Below, in pieces: positions 1 through 8,524 of a stretch of 64,000 nt of DNA; the first letter of the stretch is position 1, and each line of letters opens with the position of its first letter. Location: positions 62,001 to 126,000 of the forward strand of contig NZ_JAAMPJ010000017.1 of assembly GCF_011067745.1 (NCBI RefSeq), read 5' to 3'. Origin of the DNA: Lentzea alba (GTDB lineage Bacteria > Actinomycetota > Actinomycetes > Mycobacteriales > Pseudonocardiaceae). The notes under the pieces are model-generated. The model had not been told where the DNA came from, did no database searches, and saw nothing but the letters and a program-made list of their open reading frames with translations. The translations under genes were made by a program, and so were the position numbers.

Positions 1-804
1 CCGCGCCCTGAAGCCTGCCCGTGCGCGGATGTCGTCGTGCCCCTCCCTGATCCAGCGTTGCAGCACCTCCAGCAGCCGCGGCCCGTACCCGAGCTCGGCG
101 GCGACCCGGTCCGCGTGCAACTCGGCCCTCCTGCTCGTCAACGCCACCAGCGGCGCGATCACCGGTACCAGCAACAGCCACGGACTGGCCAGCACCGCGA
201 CAATCCCCAACGCCACCACGACAATCATGGACACGATGGCCGCCGTGCCACCGAACGCCTGCCCAATCCGGAGCACGACCACCCCGACCAGGACAACGAC
301 GAGAATCGTCGTCCGCGCCGGCAACTCGTACCACCACCGCAACAGACTGATCTTCGTGTGCCCGGCCAGGTGGTGCCCGAGCTCGTGCGCCAGCACCGCT
401 TCCAACTGCTCCGCCGGCAGGCCGAGCGCCGCGGTCGACACCCCGACCACGTGCCCGCCCACCGCCATCGCGTTGATCTCGCGGGAGTTCTGAATCCGCA
501 ACCAGTACCGGCTCGGATCAACCCCCGCGTTGGCACACACGTCCTCCAGCAACGGCTGCAGGATCGCGCTTTCCGTCCTGGTGGGCTTCCTGAGCCGGTG
601 CACGACCGCCGCCAGCACCCGATCCGTGGCCGGCACGAACACGATCGCCCCGGAAACCAGCCACACCACCGGAAACACCCACCACGTCTGCTGGCTCACC
701 GCCCGCCCGAGCAACGCCACGACCAGCAGGCTGCTCAACACCGTCGGTACCCCGAGCAACAGCTCGGCCACGGCGGCAACGTGAAATCGTCGGGATGCGC
801 GCAT
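1..804 (-). CDS. M48-family zinc metallopeptidase, membrane, C-terminus cut by window edge
   Basis: The reverse strand stays open from an ATG at 804 to base 1, so the C-terminal end lies outside the window. The zinc motif HELGHH sits near residues 144-149 in the context AVLAHELGHHLAG, which is the M48 (Ste24/HtpX-like) signature. A downstream ELHAD motif fits the third zinc ligand. Two hydrophobic segments precede the catalytic core and two follow it, so the enzyme is a membrane protease. A GAGGGG ribosome site lies 8 bases before the ATG. A GTG two codons upstream is possible but too close to that site. The substrate is unknown. Confidence 0.85.
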   Translation of the reverse strand, partial: MRASRRFHVAAVAELLLGVPTVLSSLLVVALLGRAVSQQTWWVFPVVWLVSGAIVFVPATDRVLAAVVHRLRKPTRTESAILQPLLEDVCANAGVDPSRYWLRIQNSREINAMAVGGHVVGVSTAALGLPAEQLEAVLAHELGHHLAGHTKISLLRWWYELPARTTILVVVLVGVVVLRIGQAFGGTAAIVSMIVVVALGIVAVLASPWLLLVPVIAPLVALTSRRAELHADRVAAELGYGPRLLEVLQRWIREGHDDIRARAGFRAR

Positions 805-1159
805 CGTCACCGCCCCTCGGCGTCCGAGCGTCGCAGCCACGTCCCGTTTGTGTCCAGCCGATTCGCCCGTCCCGCCCAACGGGTACGAGGTCCGCAAGGA
901 GCAGGCGAACCTCATCAAGTGGTGGAGCTGAGCAGCTCCACCATCACAGCGACCGGCAACGACGGGTTCGCCGGCGGGAGCGCCGGGTTGCGCGCGAGTC
1001 CGTACAACGCGTTCACGAGATCCACCTGAGCAGTTCCTCCAGCGCGACGATCGGCAGCCGGGTGGCCAGCACGGCGTTCACCAGTCGCCCAGGTAACACG
1101 GCAGGCATTCCCCCCGACAACGCGTATCATCCCGAAACGCGTTGAGTAGCGGGGGTTTT
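805..1159. other. Intergenic region, no confident gene; two tiny reverse ORFs
   Basis: This 355-base gap separates the divergent M48 gene and the hybrid kinase. On the reverse strand a 31-residue frame (1108 to 1013, ATG preceded by GGGGGA) ends inside a second 36-residue frame (GTG at 1025 to 915, with GGAGGA upstream). Both are hydrophobic and share an LVNA stretch, so they may be coupled small peptides or remnants of one frameshifted gene. I would not call either as a gene on sequence alone. Confidence 0.3.
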
Positions 1160-4099
1160 GTGGCGAACGGCAGTGCGAAGCGACGTCCCACCATCGGGAT
1201 GATCACCGCTGGCCCGCTGATCGAGCTCGCGGGCGAGCAGTGGCGTGGTGTCAGCGACGGGGCTCAGCACCTCGGTTGCGACCTCGTGTGCTTCGTGGGC
1301 AGCGAACTGGACCATCCGGAGCTGTACAAGCGTCGGGCGAACACGGTCTACGACCTGATTTCGCTGAACAGGATCGATGCGCTCGTTGTGTGGACTACGC
1401 GCGTGGGGCAGCTCGTCGGGTCCGACGGCATGGAGGAGTACGTCAAGCGGTACGCGCCCATGCCCATCGTGAGCGTTGAGACAGGCCTTGCTCAGTGGCC
1501 AACGATTTTGATGAACAACCGCGACGGCATGAAGCAGGCCGTCGACCACCTCATCGAGGTGCACGGCAAGCGCAGGATCGCGTTCATCAGGGGGCCGCAA
1601 ACGCATGCGGGCGCCCGGGAACGGTTCCTGGGCTACGCGGATTCGTTGCGCAACCACGGGATTCCGTTCGATCCCTCGCTCGTCACGACGCCGGGCTCGT
1701 TCATCTGGGAACCGAACGGCGCGGCCGAGTCGGTGCGCAAGATGATCGCGAACGTCGAGGTGCCGCCGGACGCCATCGCCGCCGCCAACGACGACTACGC
1801 GATCGGGGTCGTGTCCGCGCTGGAGGGGATGGGCTTCCGCACGCCGGAAGACGTTGCCGTCGTCGGATATGACAACCACACGAACGTCCGCACGCACGAC
1901 CTCGGCTACCTGGCGCTGGCCGGCGGTGGGACGTCCAGGGTGCAGCGCGAGGTCAACATCGACGCGGCGACGCCCGCGTTCACGACCGTCCGGGCGCCGT
2001 TCCACGAGATGGGTTTCCGGGCCGCGGAGCTGGCGCTCGCGCTGGTGCGGGGCGAGCCCACGGTTTCCCGGCAGATGATGCCGACCGAACTGATCGTGCG
2101 CCGGTCGTGCGGGTGTCTGCCGTCCGGGCTCGGCGACCACGCTCCCGCGCACGGCCGGCTGAACATCTCCGAGTCGGCTACCGCGTCCACCGTGGCCGAC
2201 CACCTGCGCGACTCGCTCGGGCCGCTGCAGGCCGCGCTTCCCGAGGGCTGGGCCGAACAGCTCATCGTCGAACTGATGGCGGCGGGGCGCGGTGAGGTCG
2301 AGGGCGCGGAGTTCCTCAACCTGCTGGCCGAGTACATCCGCGCGAGCGCGCGCGCCGGGTGCGAACCGGAGCGGTGGTGGCCACCGCTGTTCGACCTGCA
2401 TCGGTTCGTGACGGCACGGATCAGCGACGCGACACTGATCAACGACCTGTGGCTGCGCGTGCAGCTCCTTGTAGGCGATGCGTTCGCCACGGACGCACGC
2501 TTCAAGTACCTCTCGCACGAGCGTCACGACCAGACGGTGCGTGAAGCCGGGCAACGACTCATCGCGTCACGGGACGTGGACGAGCTGACCGACGCACTGG
2601 CAGAGGAACTCCCACGGCTCGGCATCCCCGGCTGTCACGTCGTCGCGTACGACACTCCAGGCACGGCGCGCGCGCTCGTCCGGTACGAGGACAACGAGCT
2701 CAAAGACGTCCCGGACACCCCGTTCCCCGCTATCAACCTCACGCCGTACCCGTTCCGGCGAGACCAGCCCTTCAGCTCACTGATCGCCCCGCTCTACACC
2801 GACGAGGAAGACCTCGGGTACGTGATCTTCGAGGAGGGTCCGGAGCCCGGCTGGATTTACGAGGCCGTGCAGCAGCAGCTCAGCAGTGCGTTGCGCACGA
2901 TCCGTCTGATGCAGGACTTGAAGGACGCGCGCGCACGACTGGAGGAACGCGTCGGCGAGACCGAGGCACAGCTGCGGCACGCGCAGAAGATGGAGGCCAT
3001 CGGCAGGCTGACCGGTGGCATCGCGCACGACTTCAACAACATCCTCACGGTCGTGAACGGCAACAGCGAGATGCTGCTGCGACGCACTCTTCAGGACGAC
3101 CCGCGCCGCACGGCGATCGAGGACATACGGCACGCGGGCGAACGGGCCGCGAACCTCACGAGGCAGCTGCTCGCGTTCACCCGCCAGCAGGTCCTGCACC
3201 CGGAGTCGTTGGACCTCAAGCGCAACCTCACCAAAGTGCACTCGATGCTGCGCACGCTCGTGGGCGACCACATCGAGTTGGAGATGCACCTGCCAGAAGA
3301 CGTGGCACAGGTGTGGGCGGACGCGGGCCAGGTCGAGCAGATCCTGTTCAACCTCGCGGTCAACTCCAGGGACGCGATGCCCGACGGCGGCAAGCTCATC
3401 GTCTCGATCGAGGACGCCACGCTCGGCGCCGGCGACACGGGCCGGATCGTGGGCGTGCGGCCGGGCGAGTACGTCGTGATGCGCGTGCAGGACACCGGCA
3501 CGGGCATGGCGCCGGACGTGCGGGCGCAGGTGTTCGAGCCGTACTTCACCACCAAGCCCGTCGGCAAGGGCACCGGACTCGGCCTGTCCACGGTGTTCGG
3601 CATCGTGCAGCAGTCCGGCGGGCAGATCGAGGTCATCAGCACCGTCGGCGGCGGCACGACCGTTGAGGTCTATCTGCCCGTGCCGTACGAACGCGACGGC
3701 ACGCCGGAAGCACCGTGCCCGCGCCGCACGACGTCACATCAGGGTGCGGGCACCGTGCTGCTCGTGGAGGACGACGCGCAGGTGCGGATCATGGCCCGCC
3801 GGTCGCTGGAGACCGCGGGCTACGCGGTGATCGAGGCGAGCGACGGACAGGAGGCGCTGCAGCTCGCCACGGCGCACCGCAGCACGATCGACCTCGTGCT
3901 CACCGACGTCGTGATGCCGAAGATGGGCGGCCCCGAACTCGTCCGGCTGCTGCGCTCGACCGGCGCGGCGCCCGCGGTGATCTACATGTCCGGCTACACG
4001 ACCGACGAGGTCCTCGACGACGAAGTGCTGATCACCAAGCCGTACGTGGAGAGCGAGCTGCTCGAACGCGTCCGCGAGCTCCTGGTTCAGGACGCCTGA
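1160..4099 (+). CDS. Soluble hybrid histidine kinase with LacI-type periplasmic-binding sensor domain and receiver
   Basis: This 979-residue protein has four parts. Residues about 10-310 read as a type-1 periplasmic-binding (LacI/GalR-like) ligand domain, with motifs such as RIAFIRGP and AANDDYAIGV. A linker and GAF-like region follows (about 330-580). The kinase core has the H-box GGIAHDFNNIL with His near 623, then an ATPase with DTGTGM and GTGLGLST. A C-terminal receiver has the acidic pair VEDD and a phospho-acceptor Asp near 916 (TDVVMP). No membrane segment is visible, so it should sense a cytoplasmic ligand. GTG at 1160 follows GGGGG; a TTG at 1142 is the alternative. Its end overlaps the reverse receiver gene by 13 bases. 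Ligand and output are unknown. Confidence 0.85.
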   Translation: MANGSAKRRPTIGMITAGPLIELAGEQWRGVSDGAQHLGCDLVCFVGSELDHPELYKRRANTVYDLISLNRIDALVVWTTRVGQLVGSDGMEEYVKRYAPMPIVSVETGLAQWPTILMNNRDGMKQAVDHLIEVHGKRRIAFIRGPQTHAGARERFLGYADSLRNHGIPFDPSLVTTPGSFIWEPNGAAESVRKMIANVEVPPDAIAAANDDYAIGVVSALEGMGFRTPEDVAVVGYDNHTNVRTHDLGYLALAGGGTSRVQREVNIDAATPAFTTVRAPFHEMGFRAAELALALVRGEPTVSRQMMPTELIVRRSCGCLPSGLGDHAPAHGRLNISESATASTVADHLRDSLGPLQAALPEGWAEQLIVELMAAGRGEVEGAEFLNLLAEYIRASARAGCEPERWWPPLFDLHRFVTARISDATLINDLWLRVQLLVGDAFATDARFKYLSHERHDQTVREAGQRLIASRDVDELTDALAEELPRLGIPGCHVVAYDTPGTARALVRYEDNELKDVPDTPFPAINLTPYPFRRDQPFSSLIAPLYTDEEDLGYVIFEEGPEPGWIYEAVQQQLSSALRTIRLMQDLKDARARLEERVGETEAQLRHAQKMEAIGRLTGGIAHDFNNILTVVNGNSEMLLRRTLQDDPRRTAIEDIRHAGERAANLTRQLLAFTRQQVLHPESLDLKRNLTKVHSMLRTLVGDHIELEMHLPEDVAQVWADAGQVEQILFNLAVNSRDAMPDGGKLIVSIEDATLGAGDTGRIVGVRPGEYVVMRVQDTGTGMAPDVRAQVFEPYFTTKPVGKGTGLGLSTVFGIVQQSGGQIEVISTVGGGTTVEVYLPVPYERDGTPEAPCPRRTTSHQGAGTVLLVEDDAQVRIMARRSLETAGYAVIEASDGQEALQLATAHRSTIDLVLTDVVMPKMGGPELVRLLRSTGAAPAVIYMSGYTTDEVLDDEVLITKPYVESELLERVRELLVQDA

Positions 4100-4500
4100 G
4101 CGCGCTTGGCCACGGCGAGACGAACCGCCTGGTCCAGCGCCTCGATCCGGAACGGCTTCTGCAGGTACTCCGCGATCTGGTGGCCCGCGAACCGGCGCTC
4201 CAGCGACGTGCGGTCGTACCCGCTGGTCAGCACGACCGGCACGGTCAGGCCCTCGTGCTCCACCTGAGCGAGCACCTCTTCCCCGGACAGGCCGGGCATG
4301 CTGTGGTCGAGCAGCATCGCGCTGATCTCCGCGCTGCGTTCGCGCAGGATCACGATCGCCTCGACGCCGTCGCTCGCCTGCAGGACGCTGAAACCGAGCT
4401 CCTCGAGCAGGCTGACGGTGTACCTCCGCACGGGGTCCTCGTCCTCGACCACGAGCACCAGACCAGCTTGCGACATGCGCGTCAGTATGCCGGAACTCAT
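4087..4500 (-). CDS. Single-domain response regulator (receiver only)
   Basis: The 137-residue protein is almost only a receiver domain: LVVEDEDP at the start, a phospho-acceptor Asp near 65 in MLLDHSMPG, a Thr/Ser switch region (VVLTSGY) and the conserved Lys in LQKPF. There is no output domain, so it probably works as a phosphate shuttle or by protein contact. The start at 4500 follows a good GAGGAAA site; a Met eight codons later lacks one. It converges on, and overlaps by 13 bases, the hybrid kinase gene, which suggests that kinase as its partner. The pairing is inferred from position only. Confidence 0.85.
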   Translation of the reverse strand: MSSGILTRMSQAGLVLVVEDEDPVRRYTVSLLEELGFSVLQASDGVEAIVILRERSAEISAMLLDHSMPGLSGEEVLAQVEHEGLTVPVVLTSGYDRTSLERRFAGHQIAEYLQKPFRIEALDQAVRLAVAKRAQAS

Positions 4501-4670
4501 TCGTTTCCTCAGCACCAGGTCGTCAACTATTTCTGGTAATTCTTCACGAACTGCTCCATCAGGATGACATGGGCCATTTGGATCACACCATTGGTTGTGG
4601 GTCTGCGCTAACCTTCGCGGCACCGCTGCCGCTCCACGCTGAGAAAGAGGCACCAGGAAAGGCCAACTTC

Positions 4671-5297
4671 ATGCGTAAAGCGACGGCAGCAGCCGCTCTG
4701 GCCGTGCTGTTCACATTGTCGTCCGCACCCGCACACGCCGCCACGATTCCTTCGGAACGGGTGACGATCGACGTGGTGACGGTGAACGGTTCCGGGTGCA
4801 AGCAGGGCACCGCAGAAGTGATCGTCGCACCGGACAACACCTCGTTCTGGGTGATCTACAGCGACTACCTCGCCCAGGCCGGCAAGGGTGCCGGTGCGAC
4901 CGAATTCCGGAAGAATTGCCAGCTCAACCTGCAGATCAACATCCCTCAGGGCTTCACGTACGGCATCGCGGAAGCGACCTACGCGGGCTTCGGGCACCTC
5001 GAACGCGGTGCGATCGGGCATCAGTCGGTGAATTACTACTTCCAAGGTCAATCAGCGACCACGACGTGGAAGCACTCCTTCAACGGGCCGTTCGACGACA
5101 ACTGGTCGATCACTCATCGAACCGAGTTCTCGGAGATCATCTGGGCTCCGTGCGGCGAGAAGCGCAATCTCAACGTCAACAGCGCTCTGCGAGTTGACAA
5201 AGGTACCTCGGATGCCAATACAAACAGTTTCATGACGATGGACTACCAGCGCGGAGAAGTGCGCACCCTGCATCACTTCTCGTGGAAGCGCTGCTGA
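4671..5297 (+). CDS. Secreted DUF4360-family protein, copy 1
   Basis: The 208-residue product starts with a Sec-type signal peptide (hydrophobic core then APAHAA). The mature part has the pattern of DUF4360 proteins: VTVNGSGC near its start, KNCQLNL in the middle and APCGEKRNLNVN near the end, with conserved cysteines that could form disulfides. The ATG at 4671 follows AGGAAAGG. A close paralogue starts 75 bases downstream in the same direction. The molecular function of this family is not known to me; the pattern shows only that it is exported. Confidence 0.85.
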   Translation: MRKATAAAALAVLFTLSSAPAHAATIPSERVTIDVVTVNGSGCKQGTAEVIVAPDNTSFWVIYSDYLAQAGKGAGATEFRKNCQLNLQINIPQGFTYGIAEATYAGFGHLERGAIGHQSVNYYFQGQSATTTWKHSFNGPFDDNWSITHRTEFSEIIWAPCGEKRNLNVNSALRVDKGTSDANTNSFMTMDYQRGEVRTLHHFSWKRC

Positions 5298-5372
5298 TTT
5301 CCAAAGGCAGTCGTCACCTTCTCCACCACCGCCGCCACCCCACCCTGCGAGATGCGTCGGAAAGGGTCCCCC

Positions 5373-6002
5373 ATGCTCCACGCGGTTGCTGCCGCCCTGC
5401 TGGCCTCGTCCATCATCATCCCGCCCGGCGCGCCCAACGACACGCCGCCGCCCGACCACATCACGATCGACATCGTCACGATCAACGGCTCGGGCTGCCC
5501 GGCCGGCACCGCCGCGGTCGCCGTGTCCGAGGACAACAAGGCCTTCACCGTGACCTACAGCGACTACCTGGCCCAGATCGGTGTCGGCGCGAAGCCCACC
5601 GACCTGCGCAAGAACTGCCAGCTCAACCTGCGGGTCAACGTGCCGCAGGGCTTCACCTACGGCGTCGCCCAAGCCGACTACAGAGGTTTCGCACACCTGG
5701 AGCGCGGCGCCTACGCGATCGAGAAGGCCAACTACTACTTCCAGGGCATGTCCCAGACGGAATCCATCGCCCACCGGTACAACGGCCCCGTCAGCGACGA
5801 CTGGCAGGCCACCGACACGACCGAGGTGGCCGCGATCGTCTTCGCCCCGTGCGGCGAGAAGCGGAACTTCAACATCAACACCGAGCTCCGGGTCTACCCC
5901 GGCTCGTCCGACACCACCACGACGACCAGCTTCATGACGATGGACTCGACCGACGGCAACCTCGAAACGACCTACCACTTCGCGTGGAAGACGTGCCCTT
6001 AG
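5373..6002 (+). CDS. Secreted DUF4360-family protein, copy 2
   Basis: This is a tandem paralogue of the gene ending at 5297: it shares ITIDIVTINGSGC, KNCQLNLRVNVPQGFTYG and APCGEKRNFN, so the pair arose by local duplication. The signal region is short (LHAVAAALLASSIIIPP). The ATG at 5373 lies five bases after GGAAAGGG. The two genes probably share a transcript that ends at the hairpin at 6014-6047. Function is unknown, probably extracellular. Confidence 0.85.
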   Translation: MLHAVAAALLASSIIIPPGAPNDTPPPDHITIDIVTINGSGCPAGTAAVAVSEDNKAFTVTYSDYLAQIGVGAKPTDLRKNCQLNLRVNVPQGFTYGVAQADYRGFAHLERGAYAIEKANYYFQGMSQTESIAHRYNGPVSDDWQATDTTEVAAIVFAPCGEKRNFNINTELRVYPGSSDTTTTTSFMTMDSTDGNLETTYHFAWKTCP

Positions 6003-6013
6003 TGGTGCCGTGA

Positions 6014-6047
6014 CTACCGCACGCGCTCACCCGAGCGTGTGCGGTAG
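6014..6047. terminator. Hairpin terminator after the DUF4360 pair
   Basis: A 15-base stem CTACCGCACGCGCTC / GAGCGTGTGCGGTAG closes over the loop ACCC, with one G-T wobble. It starts 12 bases after the stop of the second DUF4360 gene. There is no U-run, as is common in high-GC actinobacterial terminators. Confidence 0.7.
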
Positions 6048-6133
6048 CACATATGTGAGCCGAGCCCCGTACAGATTCGCGTGCAACGGCGTCTTACCCC
6101 CTGACGGGGCAGGTCGGGGTAAAGGGGCAGCCA

Positions 6134-7393
6134 ATGCCAACCGCCGCATACGCGCAGTACGGTGAGGATCGGAAGGCTCACAGGGGAGGTCGGATCCTGA
6201 CCACGACGCTGCTCCCGGCCAGACGGCCGGCACGGACGGCGGCGGGCTCCCGCCGGTCGCGCGTCGATTACCGCGAGGTCCTCGCCGACGTCGTGCTGAT
6301 CTTCTTCGCCGTGCTCGACGTGTGGTTGCTCGGGCTGTGGATGGAGGCCGACCCCAGCACGGACCTCCCCCCGATCGAGAGCTACCAGGTCTGGCTGAAC
6401 TGGGTCGCGGTCGCCGCGCTGCTGCTGCGCCGCCGGTTCCCGTTCATCACGCTCCTGCTGACCATCCCCGGCTTCTTCGTCGGCTGGTCGCAGCTCGCCG
6501 CGATGATCGCGCTGTACTCGGTGGCCCGCCGCTACGTCGGCGGCTGGCAGACGGGCCTCGCGGCCGCCCTGGTGTGGCTCTGCCGGTTCGTGGCCTGGCC
6601 ACCGCAGGAACTGATCGACCGGCCCGCGTCGGGCCACTTCCACTCGGCCATCTACGGCTTCCTGGTGGCGGGCCTGCCGATCGCGATCGGGCTGCTGGTC
6701 CACGCCCGTCAGGAACTGTCGGACCGCATCGCCGAGCTGGCCGAGTCACGCGAGAGAGAGCGAGTGCTGCACGCGCACGCCATCAGAGCGGACGAACGGG
6801 CAAAACTCGCCCGCGAGATGCACGACGTGGTGTCGCACCAGGTCAGCCTCATCGCCATGCAGGCCGGTGCGCTGCGCATGGCCGTGGCCGACGCCGAGCA
6901 CAAACAGGTCGCGGGCACCATCCGCATGTTGTCGACGCGCACTCTCGACGAACTCCGTCAGCTCGTGTCCGTCCTACGCACCACCGAGGACAACCAGCCG
7001 GGCGTCGACGAGCTGCCCGAACTGGCCGCCGACGCGGGCTTCGAGGTGTCCGTGCAGGTCAACGGCCCGGTCGAGGACCTCGCCGCACCAGTGTCCGGCG
7101 CCGTCTACCGGACGGTGCAGGAGGCCCTGACCAACATCCGCAAGCACGCCGGCGGGGCGAGCGCGACCGTGCTCATCGACGCCCACGAGGACGACGTGCT
7201 CGTCGAGGTGCGCAACACGGCCGCGGCCGACCCGTCGGGTGAGTCGACGCCGCTGCCCAGTGGCGGCCACGGCCTGGTCGGCCTCCGCGAACGCGCCGCG
7301 CTGCTCGGCGGCGAGTTCTCCGCGGGGCCGACCGACGAGGGCGGCTTCCTCGTGTCCGCGACGTTCCCGAAGCAGCGAACGGTCAGCGATTGA
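6134..7393 (+). CDS. NarL-type sensor histidine kinase (HisKA_3), membrane, orphan
   Basis: The first half carries about five hydrophobic segments (for example LLLRRRFPFITLLLTIPGFF, then MIALYSVARRY). It is followed by a coiled linker, the HisKA_3 phospho-acceptor motif EMHDVVSHQVS, and a compact ATPase with a degenerate HGLVGLRERA G-box. This is the DesK/NarX-like class that normally signals to a LuxR-type response regulator, but no such gene is adjacent. The true start is uncertain: a strong AGGGGAGGT lies at 6180-6190, downstream of the ATG at 6134, and is followed only by ATC and CTG codons. The 3' end overlaps the reverse gene by 11 bases. Confidence 0.82.
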   Translation: MPTAAYAQYGEDRKAHRGGRILTTTLLPARRPARTAAGSRRSRVDYREVLADVVLIFFAVLDVWLLGLWMEADPSTDLPPIESYQVWLNWVAVAALLLRRRFPFITLLLTIPGFFVGWSQLAAMIALYSVARRYVGGWQTGLAAALVWLCRFVAWPPQELIDRPASGHFHSAIYGFLVAGLPIAIGLLVHARQELSDRIAELAESRERERVLHAHAIRADERAKLAREMHDVVSHQVSLIAMQAGALRMAVADAEHKQVAGTIRMLSTRTLDELRQLVSVLRTTEDNQPGVDELPELAADAGFEVSVQVNGPVEDLAAPVSGAVYRTVQEALTNIRKHAGGASATVLIDAHEDDVLVEVRNTAAADPSGESTPLPSGGHGLVGLRERAALLGGEFSAGPTDEGGFLVSATFPKQRTVSD

Positions 7394-8486
7394 AGCGCTG
7401 GAAGGCGTAGAACGACCTCTTCGGCTCCAGCCGGTACGGCGAGTTCTCGTCGTCGAACCGCTCCCGCATCGTGCGGAGCAGGCTGTACGAGGCCATGTCG
7501 TAGTCACGGTCGCGGCACGTCGGATGGTGCGGTGAGTCCGGCGTGATGACCGAGTACAGGTGCGCGCCCTCCACGTCCGGCTGGGTGCCGAACACGCGCA
7601 GCATGCGGGCGACGTGCTCGGCCTGCTCGCGTTCGTCGCGCACGAATCCGGGCTTGATCACGGGCGGGTCGGCCTCGTAGTCGACGATGTCCCAGCCCAT
7701 CCCGCCGGCCGCGGCCGCGCCGGTGAACGTGCAACAGCCGAACTCCAGGATCATCAGCGGCTTGTTCCAGCGCCGGTACTTGTCGAGGTCGGTCGTGTAC
7801 TCGGCATCGGCCGCGAAGTGCGCGTAGTAGTCGAGGCCGACGATGTCGAACAACGACCAGTCGGTCCACAACGCGTCGGCGCCCGCGGCCGCGCCATAGG
7901 TGATGCGACCACCGAACTCCCGCCGGGCGACCTCGACCGCGCGGCCCATGAACTCGCGGAACCGCCGCACGATCGCGGGCCACTCGGCCTCCGGGATCGA
8001 GGCCATGTTCTCGAGCCGCTCCAGGAACGTGTCGCCGGGAACGATGCCCGGCGTGAACAGGAAGTGCTCGCAGCCGGTGACGAACTTGATGTTGTCACCG
8101 CGCCGCTTGCGTTCGGCGGTGCGGGCGGCCTCCGCGAGGTGGGTGAGGATCTCCTCCTGCGGGTGGTCGTAGAGGCGGGGCTGGACGAACACCTGCAGGC
8201 CGTGCCGCAGGGCCGCGTCCGTCGTCTCGGCGAGCCGGCCGAGGTCGGTGCCGAACGCCGTGATGGACGGGCACCGCAGGTCGTTCGCGATCAGCGCGAT
8301 CTCACGTTCCAGCTGCTGACGGCTCCACCGCACGCGACTCAACGGGTCCCCCGCCGCGTGCAGCACCCCCGTGTCGTAACAGACCCCTCCGCGCAGTCGC
8401 CTGACCGCTGAGGCGGTGCCTCCCCCGAGACCGACCAGCGCCGCGGCACCGGCGACCGACTTCAAGAACACCTTTCGACTGATCAT
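7383..8486 (-). CDS. Secreted glycoside-hydrolase-like TIM-barrel protein
   Basis: The 367-residue protein begins with an export signal (SRKVFLKSVAGAAALVGLGG), Tat-like but with Arg-Lys rather than two arginines. The rest resembles a clan-A (beta/alpha)8 glycosidase: Glu in TGCEHFLF could be the acid and Glu in MILEFGCC the nucleophile, with an aromatic DYYAHF strand between them. I cannot name the family or substrate. It is divergent from a TetR gene, and a 16-base palindrome lies in the 38-base gap, so TetR repression is likely. Its end overlaps the upstream kinase gene by 11 bases. Confidence 0.65.
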   Translation of the reverse strand: MISRKVFLKSVAGAAALVGLGGGTASAVRRLRGGVCYDTGVLHAAGDPLSRVRWSRQQLEREIALIANDLRCPSITAFGTDLGRLAETTDAALRHGLQVFVQPRLYDHPQEEILTHLAEAARTAERKRRGDNIKFVTGCEHFLFTPGIVPGDTFLERLENMASIPEAEWPAIVRRFREFMGRAVEVARREFGGRITYGAAAGADALWTDWSLFDIVGLDYYAHFAADAEYTTDLDKYRRWNKPLMILEFGCCTFTGAAAAGGMGWDIVDYEADPPVIKPGFVRDEREQAEHVARMLRVFGTQPDVEGAHLYSVITPDSPHHPTCRDRDYDMASYSLLRTMRERFDDENSPYRLEPKRSFYAFQRFNR

Positions 8487-8498
8487 CGTTCCCCCTGA

Positions 8499-8514
8499 CT
8501 AGTTGCTCAACTAG
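8499..8514. promoter_or_regulatory. Palindromic operator between the secreted glycosidase-like gene and tetR
   Basis: The inverted repeat CTAGTTG-CT-CAACTAG has two perfect 7-base arms around a 2-base spacer. It sits midway in the 38-base divergent gap and touches a TAGGCT element that could be the -10 box for the TetR gene. Position and symmetry fit an operator for the adjacent TetR protein, controlling both genes. Confidence 0.65.
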
Positions 8515-8524
8515 GCTACTGGTC

